Shown piece after piece: positions 1 to 7,994 of a stretch of 64,000 nt of DNA. Source of the stretch: Roseburia rectibacter (lineage in GTDB: Bacteria; Bacillota; Clostridia; Lachnospirales; Lachnospiraceae). Each line of letters starts with the position of its first letter. Positions within the stretch are counted from its first letter, which is position 1. The stretch covers positions 1,329,001 to 1,393,000 of the forward strand of contig NZ_CP092473.1 in the NCBI RefSeq assembly GCF_014287515.2, read 5' to 3'. Below the pieces are notes generated by a model. It searched no databases and was not told where the DNA came from. It worked only from the letters and a program-made list of their open reading frames with translations. A program made the position numbers and the translations under genes.

Positions 1-2
1 GG

Positions 3-314
3 ATTCTAAGGATGTTAGCTTTTATTGAAAAAAATTATGAGCAGGATTTAAGACTTGAGGATATGGCAGAAGAGTTTAATTTTAATTATCATTATCTTTC
101 GGCGTATTTTCATCAGCATATGAAGGAAGGGTTCAGTGATTATCTAAATGAGATCCGGACGGCTAAAGCATGTGAGCTACTGGAGAATACAGATCTGTCA
201 ATTGCCCAGATCAGCGAAAAGGTAGGATATTCGGAGCACAGCTATTTTTGCAGGGTATTTAAAAAAGTTACGGGAAAGACACCGTCAGTCTATCGAAGGA
301 AGAATCATGGATAA
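3..314 (+). CDS. AraC-type response regulator, C-terminal part (5' end outside window)
   Basis: The frame is open from base 3, so only the last ~103 residues of a longer protein are present. They form an AraC-type double helix-turn-helix: MAEEFNFNYHYLSAYF is the first HTH and IAQISEKVGYSEHSYFCRVFK is the second, ending in the typical KTPSVYR tail. In Firmicutes this domain next to a YesM kinase normally closes a YesN-type receiver-HTH response regulator. The stop overlaps the kinase start by 8 bases, which implies translational coupling. The receiver domain is inferred, as it lies upstream of the window. Predicted to activate the binding-protein and permease genes downstream. Confidence 0.9.
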   Translation: MLRMLAFIEKNYEQDLRLEDMAEEFNFNYHYLSAYFHQHMKEGFSDYLNEIRTAKACELLENTDLSIAQISEKVGYSEHSYFCRVFKKVTGKTPSVYRRKNHG

Positions 315-2085
315 GATAAAAAGCCGTTTTAATAGTTTTTCAGGAAAGATCACACTGATCGTAATGCTTGGGATCAGCCTGATCGCCGTTACCGTCAGTT
401 TTGTAGTGCTTGTTATGTCGAGGCAGGTTTTTACAAAAAATTACGGGGATTCCCAGGAAAAGGTTTTTGAACAGATCGAAAAAGAATTTAATGATTTTCA
501 TGATCATATCCAGAATGTTTTTGATGCGATAGATTCAAGCTGGGCATTCCGGCTTTATTTTAATGAAACGTCGGAACTCGATAATACGCAGACATTTCAG
601 AATGTTTATCAGATGGAGCAGGATTTAGAGAAGAGTAAATCTGCAGATATGGAGCGGCTGAACATTCTTGTTGTTGGATATAATGGTAAACATTATCTGT
701 CGCGAACGGAAAATATCTGCGTTACAGATCAGGAAATCTTACAATCAGAACCGGCCAAAAAAGCATTAAGTGATCCGGATGTCATCCATTATACTTACAC
801 TGGTCAGGCTTATACGACCACATCGAGAAATGCTGATACACTGATCATTTCAAAAGCCCTGTATTATCATGAAAGCAGGGAAGTTTATGCGATTGCTTTT
901 GTGACGCTTACGATGGAGGAGTTAAAGCAGTATTACAATTATTTTGTATCAGATACAACGTCCTTTTATCTTGTGGATGACCATGAAATCGTTCTATGCA
1001 GCGACAGACCGGGCATCACAGGGACGCATTTACAGGAAGAATGGTTTGAAAAAATTAAAAATGCGGATGAACTGCGTATGGAATTAAAGCAGGACAGTAC
1101 CGTGTATACTTTGATGAAACGGATACTGCCATATCAGAAGTGTGCGATTTATGCGCTGATCGATAATGATGTGGCGTTGCAGGATCTTTATAATATGCCG
1201 TTTCTGATCGCAAGCTGCAGTGCAATAGGAATCTTTATTCTGATGGCATGTCTGTTTTATACGCATAAGACCATGCGGCCGTTAGCAAAGCTGATCGGAA
1301 AAATGTCTGCGATCCGGGAAGGGAATTTTTCAGAATATATGACAGTGGAGGGAACTACGGAAGTGCAGGAGTTAGCTTCCACCTATAATTATATGTTAGA
1401 TGATCTGAAACACTATGTGGATGAACTGGTGCAGACGCAGAAAAAGCAGAGACAGGCGGAGATCAGTGCATTGCAGATGCAGATCAATCCGCATTATATT
1501 TATAATACGCTTGCAAGCATCAAATGGCTGGTATATCAGAATGATACAGCAAAAACGGTACGGACGATCGATGCGTTTATCAGTCTTTTGCGTAATACGA
1601 TCAGTAACTCGGATGAATTTATTCCGGTGAGACAGGAAATGATCAATATCCAGAATTATATCCTGATCAACCAGACGAGATATGGGGACAGTATACAGGT
1701 AGAATATTATGTTTCGAGAGTATGTGAGGAATATCTTCTGCCGAAAATGATCTTACAGCCTTTCATTGAAAATACATTTTTCCACGCGTATCCGGAAGGC
1801 AGATGCGGAACGATTCAGATCGTGGTAAAACAGAAAGAGGAAAAATTAGAGATCCAGATCATTGATGATGGTGTCGGAATGACGAAGGAAAAAGTTTTAA
1901 AAATTATGAATGAACCAACCGGAAAAGAGCATTATTCCGGAATCGGAGTCCACAATGTGCAGGAGCGGTTAAAACTTCTATATGGAGACGACTATGGGAT
2001 CAATATTTTCAGTGAGGAGCAAAAGGGAACGACGGTGGTGATCGTTTTACCGGTGAGTTATAAGACGGGGACGGATGAAAAATGA
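307..2085 (+). CDS. YesM-type sensor histidine kinase
   Basis: A 592-residue membrane sensor kinase. The first membrane helix is at about residues 14-37, followed by an extracellular sensing region of ~255 residues, a second helix at about 297-317, a HAMP linker (~320-372), a His_kinase domain and a C-terminal HATPase. The phospho-acceptor is H396 in QINPHYIYNTL. The N box QPFIENTFFHAYPE and G1 box DDGVGM are intact. This LytS/YesM class pairs with AraC-type regulators and usually senses extracellular carbohydrate through a binding protein. The gene sits between the regulator and a solute-binding lipoprotein with 8-base and 4-base overlaps, so the three form one translationally coupled unit. 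The ligand cannot be read from sequence. Confidence 0.95.
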   Translation: MDKIKSRFNSFSGKITLIVMLGISLIAVTVSFVVLVMSRQVFTKNYGDSQEKVFEQIEKEFNDFHDHIQNVFDAIDSSWAFRLYFNETSELDNTQTFQNVYQMEQDLEKSKSADMERLNILVVGYNGKHYLSRTENICVTDQEILQSEPAKKALSDPDVIHYTYTGQAYTTTSRNADTLIISKALYYHESREVYAIAFVTLTMEELKQYYNYFVSDTTSFYLVDDHEIVLCSDRPGITGTHLQEEWFEKIKNADELRMELKQDSTVYTLMKRILPYQKCAIYALIDNDVALQDLYNMPFLIASCSAIGIFILMACLFYTHKTMRPLAKLIGKMSAIREGNFSEYMTVEGTTEVQELASTYNYMLDDLKHYVDELVQTQKKQRQAEISALQMQINPHYIYNTLASIKWLVYQNDTAKTVRTIDAFISLLRNTISNSDEFIPVRQEMINIQNYILINQTRYGDSIQVEYYVSRVCEEYLLPKMILQPFIENTFFHAYPEGRCGTIQIVVKQKEEKLEIQIIDDGVGMTKEKVLKIMNEPTGKEHYSGIGVHNVQERLKLLYGDDYGINIFSEEQKGTTVVIVLPVSYKTGTDEK

Positions 2086-3368
2086 AAAGAGCAGGATTTG
2101 GCATTATAATGGGCTTGATTTTAGCTATGTTATGTGGCTGCGGACAACGGCAGAGCGTGAGCGCAGAAAAGGAAACAGACAGGATCGTAATCTGGACATG
2201 GGATGATACTTTTAATGTAAAAGCTGCAAAACTTGCGGCGAAAGAATATAAAAAAACACATAAAGATATTCAGATCATAGTAGAGACAAAAGAGAGAGAA
2301 GAAATCTTAGCAGATACCAAAAACCTGATCGCATCCAAGATGTATCAGGAACTCCCCGATGTGATCATGATCGAAGATTATGATATTCAGGATGTGCTTT
2401 CACAATACGAGGATGAGTTCGTAGATCTTACAGACAAAGTTGATTATGCCAGATATACAGATTATAAAAGTAAGCTCTGTTCCAAGGGAGACAGATTTTA
2501 TGGAATCCCATTTGACAGCGGAACAGCAGCACTTTTTTACAGGCTCGATATTTTAGAGCAGGCGGGTTATACCGAAGCGGATATGCAGGATCTTACCTGG
2601 GAACGATACATAGAGATCGGAGAGGATGTCTATCAGAAGCTTGGAATCCCGATGCTGACATTAGATCCGACAGATTCGCCACTGCTTCGTATCATCATGC
2701 AGAGTGGCGGTCACTGGTATGTGGATGAAAACAATCATGCAGATATTGAGGATAATGAGTATTTAAAAGAAGGACTTCACACATATCAGCAATTACTAAA
2801 AAGAAATGTCGGTGTGAGCGTCAATGGCTGGAATGAATTTATTTCCGCTTTTCAGAATGGAAGCGTTGCAAGTGTGATCAGTGGAGGCTGGATCGTTTCA
2901 AGCATAAAAAGTGTGGAGGAACAAAGCGGTCTCTGGAGAGTTGTGCCAATCCCGGTGTATGATGGAGAGATAAAGACGGTGGCGGCATCAAATGTCGGTG
3001 GAAGTGCATGGTATGTGTTGAAAAATGCAAAAAATCCGGATGCAGCAGTGGATTTCTTAGTAGAGATGTTTGAAAAAGACTCTGACTTTATGAATGAGCT
3101 GATCGGAGAAATTGGTCTGCTTCCAGCGGTAAAAGACATGTCAGGGTACGAAAATTATCTTGCAAAAGATGAGTTTTTCGGAGGTCAGCAGGTTACAAAG
3201 ATTTTGACAGATCTGTCTGGGAATATTATAACTGTGAATTATGGAAGTAAAACATATGAGATAGAGGCGATCGTGGAAGATGAGTTTAATAATTCCCTGA
3301 CGCAGGATGATCTGTCAGATTGTCTTTCGAATATACAGGTAAAAGCAGCAGCGGTGGTTCGTGAATGA
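2082..3368 (+). CDS. Extracellular solute-binding lipoprotein (family 1), linked to the kinase
   Basis: A 428-residue family 1 solute-binding protein. The signal peptide ends in the lipobox LCGC (Cys20), so the protein should be anchored to the outer face of the membrane. Type 1 binding-protein features include IWTWDDTFN near the N-terminus, PDVIMIEDYD and YGIPFDSGTAALFYR. The ATGA start overlaps the kinase stop by 4 bases. It is a paralogue of the binding protein at 3635 (shared QAGYT, TW.R.IEIG.DV, P.LL..I.QS.G). Being co-translated with the kinase rather than with permeases, it may act as a sensory co-receptor, as known for some YesMN-type systems. That role is inference. Confidence 0.9.
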   Translation: MKRAGFGIIMGLILAMLCGCGQRQSVSAEKETDRIVIWTWDDTFNVKAAKLAAKEYKKTHKDIQIIVETKEREEILADTKNLIASKMYQELPDVIMIEDYDIQDVLSQYEDEFVDLTDKVDYARYTDYKSKLCSKGDRFYGIPFDSGTAALFYRLDILEQAGYTEADMQDLTWERYIEIGEDVYQKLGIPMLTLDPTDSPLLRIIMQSGGHWYVDENNHADIEDNEYLKEGLHTYQQLLKRNVGVSVNGWNEFISAFQNGSVASVISGGWIVSSIKSVEEQSGLWRVVPIPVYDGEIKTVAASNVGGSAWYVLKNAKNPDAAVDFLVEMFEKDSDFMNELIGEIGLLPAVKDMSGYENYLAKDEFFGGQQVTKILTDLSGNIITVNYGSKTYEIEAIVEDEFNNSLTQDDLSDCLSNIQVKAAAVVRE

Positions 3369-3381
3369 ACCGCCGTTTTTT
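3351..3381 (+). terminator. Terminator overlapping the end of the sensor operon
   Basis: Stem CGGTGGTTC (3352-3360) pairs with GAACCGCCG (3367-3375) with one G-U, loop GTGAAT, followed by a T6 run. The hairpin contains the stop codon of the upstream lipoprotein gene. Its T-run is also the start of the inverted repeat at 3378. Confidence 0.8.
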
Positions 3382-3443
3382 GTTATGTAATTGGAAAATT
3401 TGTTGAAATTCCCAATTACATAACAAAACCTCCGGGCAGGATG
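3378..3443. repeat. 17-bp inverted repeat plus CTCCGGGCAGGATG tail
   Basis: TTTTGTTATGTAATTGG (3378-3394) is exactly complementary to 3412-3428, with a 17-base loop. It is followed directly by CCTCCGGGCAGGATG (3429-3443). A second element at 6997-7051 has the same design: T-run-initiated 17-bp stem, then CTCCGGGCGGGATG. The stems differ in sequence but the tail is conserved. Function unknown. Confidence 0.6.
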
Positions 3444-3473
3444 TTTCAAAAAACAAATTAATGCAAATTTCTA

Positions 3474-3542
3474 AAAATAGTCCTACTGAATCAAATTACA
3501 TCCCAAAATATGAAAAATTAAGGTAAAGATAGTCCTAAAGAA
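3474..3542 (+). promoter_or_regulatory. Paired direct repeats, candidate YesN-type binding sites
   Basis: AAAATAGTCCTACTGAA (3474-3490) and AAAGATAGTCCTAAAGAA (3525-3542) share ATAGTCCTA with a 52-base offset, about five helical turns. The second copy covers the -35 position of the extended -10 promoter at 3557-3565. AraC-type activators bind direct repeats overlapping -35 regions, so these are the best candidate sites for the regulator at the left edge. The link is inferred. Confidence 0.55.
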
Positions 3543-3556
3543 AATGGCTCTTATGA

Positions 3557-3565
3557 TGGTATGAT
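3557..3565 (+). promoter_or_regulatory. Extended -10 promoter of the binding-protein gene
   Basis: TGGTATGAT (3557-3565) is a TGN-TATGAT extended -10. No good -35 hexamer lies 17 bases upstream, which fits an activator-dependent promoter. The remainder of 3369-3634 is AT-rich and holds no gene. Confidence 0.55.
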
Positions 3566-3634
3566 TTACCTGTAACAAAGATAAGCAGCCAGAAAGAAAA
3601 GCTTATCAAAATGTTTAATATGGAGGGTTACAGG

Positions 3635-5017
3635 ATGAAAAAGAAAGTAATGACTATGGTATTAGCAGCGTCTATGCTGCTTGGAATGGCAGGATGCGGA
3701 AGTTCATCTGCAAATGACAGTGCAGCAGCAAATGGAAACACAGCAGGAGGGGATCAGGCTGTGGCAGGAACAGAGAAAAATGATGCGTCAGGTAATGCAG
3801 AAGGTGGTTCACAAGAGGGAACACTTACTGTCTGGTGCTGGGATTCATTTAACGTAGATGCAATGAAGGAAGCCGGAAAACTGTATCAGAAAGATCATCC
3901 GGATGTAAATATTAATGTGGTCGAGACAGTATCTTCCGATATCCAGACACTGGTTCAAACCTATGCAATGAGCGGTGAGCTGGATGCGCTTCCTGATATT
4001 TTCTTAATGGATGATCAGGTGTTTGCAAAATATCTTCAGAATTACCCGGATGTGTTTGCAGATCTGACAGACTCCGGAATTGCGTTTGCTGACTTTGCAG
4101 AAGCAAAAGTTGCCAATTCCGTAAAGGATGGAAAAAATTATGGTGTTCCATATGACAGCAATACGGTCATTGCCTGCTACAGAACAGATTACTTAGATCA
4201 GGCAGGATATACGATCGATGATCTGACAGATATTACATGGGACAGATTCATTGAGATCGGAAAAGATGTGCTCGATAAGACAGGAATGCCAATGCTTACC
4301 AATGTGCAGGGCGAGCCTGATTTATTAAATATGATCTTACAGTCTGCAGGAATTTCTGTATTTGATGAAGAAGGAAAGATTTCTCTTGTCAATAATGATG
4401 GATTAAAAGAAGCCATGAATGTATATATGGATCTGATCAATGCAGGTATTTTGCAGGAACAGACAGACTGGTCCGGTTATCAGGGTTCTATCAACAATGG
4501 TACTGTAGTTGGAACAATCAATGGTTCCTGGATCTGTGCAACGATCACATCCACAGATCAGGCTGAACAGGAAGGAAACTGGGCTGTTACAAATATGCCA
4601 AAATTAAATGATTATCCGGGTGCAACAAATTACTCTGCACAGGGTGGTTCTACATGGGCAATTTCTTCCTCCAGCAAAAATTATGATCTGGCAGTAGATT
4701 TCTTTAAAACAACATGGGCAGGAAGCACCGAATTTTACGATAACATTCTTTCACAGTTAGGTGCGATCGCAACCTATCTTCCGGCAGCAGACAGTGATGC
4801 TTACAATCAGGTTTCTGATTACTTTGGCGGAGAGGCAATTTACTCTAAGATCGTATCTTACGGAAGCAATATTCCTACAATCAACAAAGGTATTTTCTGG
4901 TCTGAGGAAAAAGAAGCTCTTGGAACAGCTTTGACAAACGTATTGAATGGTTCAAGTGATCTTGACAGTGCGATCGAAGAGGCACAGGCAACGATCGAGT
5001 TTAACATTGGTCAGTAA
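3635..5017 (+). CDS. ABC-type sugar-binding lipoprotein (family 1)
   Basis: The chosen start MKKKVMTMV at 3635 follows a GGAGGG site at the right distance; an upstream in-frame ATG at 3611 lacks one. The signal peptide ends in a lipobox at GMAGC (Cys21), then comes a Ser/Ala/Gly-rich linker to about residue 60, typical for lipoprotein binding proteins. The ~460-residue mature fold shows LTVWCWDSFNVDAMK, PDIFLMDDQ and YGVPYDSNTV. Together with the permeases at 5254 and 6138 it forms a carbohydrate uptake-1 (CUT1) importer. No ATPase is encoded here; such systems commonly share an MsmX-type ATPase encoded elsewhere. Substrate unknown. Confidence 0.93.
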   Translation: MKKKVMTMVLAASMLLGMAGCGSSSANDSAAANGNTAGGDQAVAGTEKNDASGNAEGGSQEGTLTVWCWDSFNVDAMKEAGKLYQKDHPDVNINVVETVSSDIQTLVQTYAMSGELDALPDIFLMDDQVFAKYLQNYPDVFADLTDSGIAFADFAEAKVANSVKDGKNYGVPYDSNTVIACYRTDYLDQAGYTIDDLTDITWDRFIEIGKDVLDKTGMPMLTNVQGEPDLLNMILQSAGISVFDEEGKISLVNNDGLKEAMNVYMDLINAGILQEQTDWSGYQGSINNGTVVGTINGSWICATITSTDQAEQEGNWAVTNMPKLNDYPGATNYSAQGGSTWAISSSSKNYDLAVDFFKTTWAGSTEFYDNILSQLGAIATYLPAADSDAYNQVSDYFGGEAIYSKIVSYGSNIPTINKGIFWSEEKEALGTALTNVLNGSSDLDSAIEEAQATIEFNIGQ

Positions 5018-5238
5018 AAAAGTATAGATCAATCCTCCCTGTATTTATACTTTTTGAAAAATAATAAACTGCGCGCCTGGCGGGCAAAAGGGAAAGCTGC
5101 CAAAAAAGGATATCTTATGTGGCAGCTTTCTCTGTCAAAACAAATAGTTCAGGAATGGGGATCAGTGTGAAAAATATATTTTTCACACGCAAGATTTGTG
5201 CTGACGCACAAACTTGAGATGCGCTGAAGAGCAGCGCA
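5017..5238 (+). other. Array of five hairpins between binding protein and permease genes
   Basis: This 222-base spacer contains consecutive inverted repeats: AAAAAGTATA/TATACTTTTT (5017-5055); AAAGCTGCC/GGCAGCTTT (5093-5129); a perfect 24-bp palindrome with GTGTGAAAAA arms (5165-5188); CAAG.TTTGTGC/GCACAAACTTG (5190-5215); and TGCGCTG/CAGCGCA (5220-5238), placed just before the next Shine-Dalgarno. Such structures can cause partial termination or protect the upstream message, giving more binding protein than permease. The role is inferred. Confidence 0.6.
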
Positions 5239-5253
5239 GAAATGGGGAATAAT

Positions 5254-6141
5254 ATGAAAGCGAAAAAAAGAGTCAGTTTATATAAAAAACAAAGTGTTAC
5301 GGGATGGGCTTTCCTGCTGCCGGCGACATTGCTGATATTTGCAATGAATTTTTATCCAATGCTCCAGGCGTTTATTTTGTCATTTAAAACAGGAATTGGC
5401 AACAATCAGACATGGGGCGGCCTTAGCAATTATGCGAGATTGTTAAAAGACGGCGTGTTCCGTACTGCAATTACAAACAATTTCTTTTATCTGATTATTC
5501 AGGTGCCGGTAATGCTGATTCTTGCAATTTTTCTGGCATGTCTTTTAAACAAAAAAGATCTGCGTGGAAAAGGAATTTACCGGACAATGATTTTCCTGCC
5601 ATGCTGTACAGCACTGGTATCGTATTCCATTATTTTTAAGACATTATTTGCCTATGATGGTTATATCAACACGGTTTTACTGAAATTAGGGCTGATCGGC
5701 GAGCGCATCAATTGGCTTGGCGATGTCCATACAGCAAAAGCGATCATTATTCTTGCACTGATCTGGCGCTGGACGGGATACAATATGGTATTTTATTTAG
5801 CCGGTCTGCAGAATATCGATGATTCATTATATGAAGCGGCGAAAATTGACGGAGCAAGTCCATTTGCAATTTTCAGAAAGATTACGATTCCGCTTCTTCG
5901 ACCAACGATTTTACTTACAACAATTATGTCGATCAATGGTACATTACAGTTATTTGATGAGTCTGTCAATTTAACAGGCGGCGGTCCTGCAAACTCAACA
6001 TTGACAATGTCCCATTACATATATAAAGCAAGTTTTGAATATAATCCACAATTCGGATACGCAGCGGCAATGTCGTATGTGATCTTTATTATGGTAGCGA
6101 TATTATCCTTTGTTCAAATGAAAGTAGGTGACAAGCGATGA
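5254..6141 (+). CDS. Sugar ABC transporter permease (MalF/UgpA-like)
   Basis: This integral membrane permease of the binding-protein-dependent family has about six hydrophobic helices, starting with GWAFLLPATLLIFAMNF. The cytoplasmic EAA loop is YEAAKIDGASPFAIFRKI, from about residue 193, and docks on the ATPase. I chose ATG 5254 because GGGGAAT precedes it at normal spacing; ATG 5242 is four codons earlier and lacks a site. The stop overlaps the partner permease start by 4 bases (ATGA), so the two permease chains are co-translated. It partners with the binding protein at 3635. Length (295 aa) is normal for this CUT1 subunit. Confidence 0.93.
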   Translation: MKAKKRVSLYKKQSVTGWAFLLPATLLIFAMNFYPMLQAFILSFKTGIGNNQTWGGLSNYARLLKDGVFRTAITNNFFYLIIQVPVMLILAIFLACLLNKKDLRGKGIYRTMIFLPCCTALVSYSIIFKTLFAYDGYINTVLLKLGLIGERINWLGDVHTAKAIIILALIWRWTGYNMVFYLAGLQNIDDSLYEAAKIDGASPFAIFRKITIPLLRPTILLTTIMSINGTLQLFDESVNLTGGGPANSTLTMSHYIYKASFEYNPQFGYAAAMSYVIFIMVAILSFVQMKVGDKR

Positions 6142-6950
6142 AAGGAAAATTTAAAAATGCAGGTACACATATCATATTGATCATAGCTTCGTTCATATCT
6201 GTATTTCCACTTTACTGGATGATCGCGGCTGCAACAAACAACAGTACAGACGTTCTTGGTGGAAAACTGAGTCTTGGAACAAATTTTATCCAGAATCTGA
6301 TGAAACTGACTGAAATGCAGAATGTATCAAGAGCGTTTTGTAATTCACTGTTTTATTCAACGATCCTTAGTGTATTATCTTTATTTATCTGCTCGATCGC
6401 AGGATATGGATTTGAGATTTACCACGATAAGGCAAAAGATACACTGATGAATATTTTACTCCTTGCGATGATGGTTCCGTTTGCTGCAACGCTGATCCCA
6501 TTATTCAAGTTATTTTCAGGAATGGGTTTATCAAGTACCTGGATCGCATATGTCCTGCCGACGATTTCCACGCCGTTTTTGATCATGTTGTTCCGGCAGA
6601 GTGCGAGATCATTTCCGATGGAAATCATTGAGGCGGCAAGAATTGATGGCTTAAGTGAATTTAAAATCTTCCTTACCATTTTTATGCCGACTATGAAATC
6701 CACCTATGCTGCAGCACTTACCGTAACTTTCATGAATGCATGGAACAATTACCTTTGGCCGAAAGTTATCATGATGTCAGATACATCACAGACGATGCCG
6801 ATGTTAGTGGCAAATCTTTCCGTGGGTTACAGTATTGACTACGGCGTACTGATGCTTGGTGTGCTGATCTGTTCTTTGCCGACTGGAATTTTGTTCCTTG
6901 TGCTGCAGAAGAGTTTTGCAAATGGAATCGTGGGTGCGGTGAAAGGTTGA
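6138..6950 (+). CDS. Sugar ABC transporter permease (MalG/UgpE-like)
   Basis: The second permease of the importer is 270 residues long and hydrophobic throughout, with FPLYWMIAAATNN near the N-terminus, the usual opening of MalG-type chains. The EAA loop is IEAARIDGLSEFKIFLTIF, ending in the P of IFMP. It overlaps the previous gene by 4 bases. The last gene of the importer cluster is followed by an AT-rich terminator-like hairpin (6967-7002) and the inverted-repeat element at 6997. No glycoside hydrolase is adjacent, so the substrate probably enters as a small oligosaccharide processed by enzymes encoded elsewhere. That last point is inference. Confidence 0.93.
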   Translation: MKGKFKNAGTHIILIIASFISVFPLYWMIAAATNNSTDVLGGKLSLGTNFIQNLMKLTEMQNVSRAFCNSLFYSTILSVLSLFICSIAGYGFEIYHDKAKDTLMNILLLAMMVPFAATLIPLFKLFSGMGLSSTWIAYVLPTISTPFLIMLFRQSARSFPMEIIEAARIDGLSEFKIFLTIFMPTMKSTYAAALTVTFMNAWNNYLWPKVIMMSDTSQTMPMLVANLSVGYSIDYGVLMLGVLICSLPTGILFLVLQKSFANGIVGAVKG

Positions 6951-6966
6951 TATTATTGCATAGTGA

Positions 6967-7002
6967 TAAAAAAGGATTCTGCTTAGGCGGGATTCTTTTT
7001 TT
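6967..7002 (+). terminator. AT-rich terminator-like hairpin after the importer operon
   Basis: AAAAAAGGAT can pair with ATTCTTTTTT (one G-U) across a 14-base loop and ends in a T7 run. The stem is weak, so the call is tentative. Confidence 0.4.
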
Positions 7003-7051
7003 GATTCATAGGAAATTACGTCCTATGAATCAAAAAACTCCGGGCGGGATG
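6997..7051. repeat. 17-bp inverted repeat plus CTCCGGGCGGGATG tail (second copy of design)
   Basis: TTTTTTGATTCATAGGA (6997-7013) pairs perfectly with 7021-7037 around the loop AATTACG, and CTCCGGGCGGGATG follows at 7038-7051. The left arm recurs exactly at 35075-35091 after another terminator, without the right arm. The element at 3378 shares design and tail. The T-run lies on the 5' arm, so it is not an ordinary rho-independent terminator. Confidence 0.65.
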
Positions 7052-7181
7052 CGCATCTCGTGGAAAAGAAGTTAGCTGTAAACAGCACCACGTCATTCAC
7101 AAAAGATTTGAAAATAATAGGAGAAAGGTTTAGAATCGTTAATAGAAATGATAAAATCAGATAACAATGACAGGAGCAGCT

Positions 7182-7643
7182 ATGAATTTTACATACAAAA
7201 CAGCTATGCCAGAAGATATAGATATTTTAGTCACAACAAGGATTGAAGTTTTAAGAGCAGCAAATAAGTTAGATGATGATGTGGATATGACAGAAGTTGC
7301 AGTACAGTCGAGAGCCTATTATGAAAAAGCATTGAAAGACGGCAGCCATACTGCAATACTGGTATATGACAAAGAAAAGATCATTGGCGCAGGCGGTATC
7401 AGTTATTTTGAGGTTATGCCGACCTATCACAATCCGACCGGAAAGAAGGCATATATTATGAACATGTATACAAATCCGGCGTACCGGCGAATGGGAATCG
7501 CATATCACACACTGTCGTTGTTGGTGGAGAATGCAAAGAACAAAGGAATTGATGCGATTTCTTTGGAAGCAACCGAGATGGGACGCCCGATGTATGAAAA
7601 GTTCGGATTTGCCGGGATGAAAGACGAGATGGAACTGAAGTGA
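7182..7643 (+). CDS. GNAT family N-acetyltransferase
   Basis: A 153-residue single-domain GNAT. The acetyl-CoA pyrophosphate loop is at NPAYRRMGIAYHTL (consensus Q/RxxGxG/A), preceded by the beta-4 strand AYIMNMYT, and the C-terminal strand pair GIDAISLEATEMGRPMYEKFGF is typical. The start at ATG 7182 has AGGAG five bases upstream; the earlier ATG at 7167 has no site. It stands alone between the importer operon and a promoter region. Substrate (amine or ribosomal protein) cannot be told from sequence. Confidence 0.88.
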   Translation: MNFTYKTAMPEDIDILVTTRIEVLRAANKLDDDVDMTEVAVQSRAYYEKALKDGSHTAILVYDKEKIIGAGGISYFEVMPTYHNPTGKKAYIMNMYTNPAYRRMGIAYHTLSLLVENAKNKGIDAISLEATEMGRPMYEKFGFAGMKDEMELK

Positions 7644-7780
7644 GGATGGCACATAATAGGGGTAAACCCCAGGATTTTGTATGCTATTTCTTTTGTCATA
7701 AATCGAGTATATCATAAAAATGAGAAAGGGGAAGATGTTTTTATGATTCATAAAATTTGCCAGTACAGCACGAATATCTA

Positions 7781-7809
7781 TTGACAAAACGTTACCCTTG
7801 TTTTAATAT
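7781..7809 (+). promoter_or_regulatory. Sigma-A type promoter, distal
   Basis: TTGACA (7781-7786), 17-base spacer, TAATAT (7804-7809). It lies in the 350-base spacer before the FUSC-like gene and would give a ~180-base leader. The leader contains a 27-codon TTG-started frame (7856-7939) of doubtful meaning. Confidence 0.6.
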
Positions 7810-7879
7810 CCAATTTAACATATGGAAATAGTAGGAAATAAAGTGGGGTGAGGTTTTGTCTATTAAGAAAAATGAAATC

Positions 7880-7908
7880 TTGACGTTTCGGGTAAATTGC
7901 GCTATAGT
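7880..7908 (+). promoter_or_regulatory. Sigma-A type promoter, proximal
   Basis: TTGACG (7880-7885), 17-base spacer, TATAGT (7903-7908). It is the closest promoter to the FUSC-like gene, so this gene probably has two start sites. Confidence 0.65.
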
Positions 7909-7994
7909 ACTCTCTACTTTGCTAAAAACACAAATTTAAGATGCAGATGAAAAAGATATTTTCATTGGAAAACAGCATAAGAAGGGAGAGTACT

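Noticed and set aside
3378-3428. Ordinary rho-independent terminator
   Set aside because: The T-run is on the 5' arm and the 3' arm ends in A-run, so the inverted repeat cannot terminate on the plus strand; the true terminator is the hairpin at 3351-3381.
7269-7787. 172-codon minus-strand frame over the GNAT gene
   Set aside because: Antisense to a clear acetyltransferase; the translation has no motif and no ribosome site precedes it.
7856-7939. 27-codon TTG-started frame in the leader of the FUSC-like gene
   Set aside because: Has a GAGG-like site but overlaps the proximal promoter, and its product shows no conserved feature; too weak to call.
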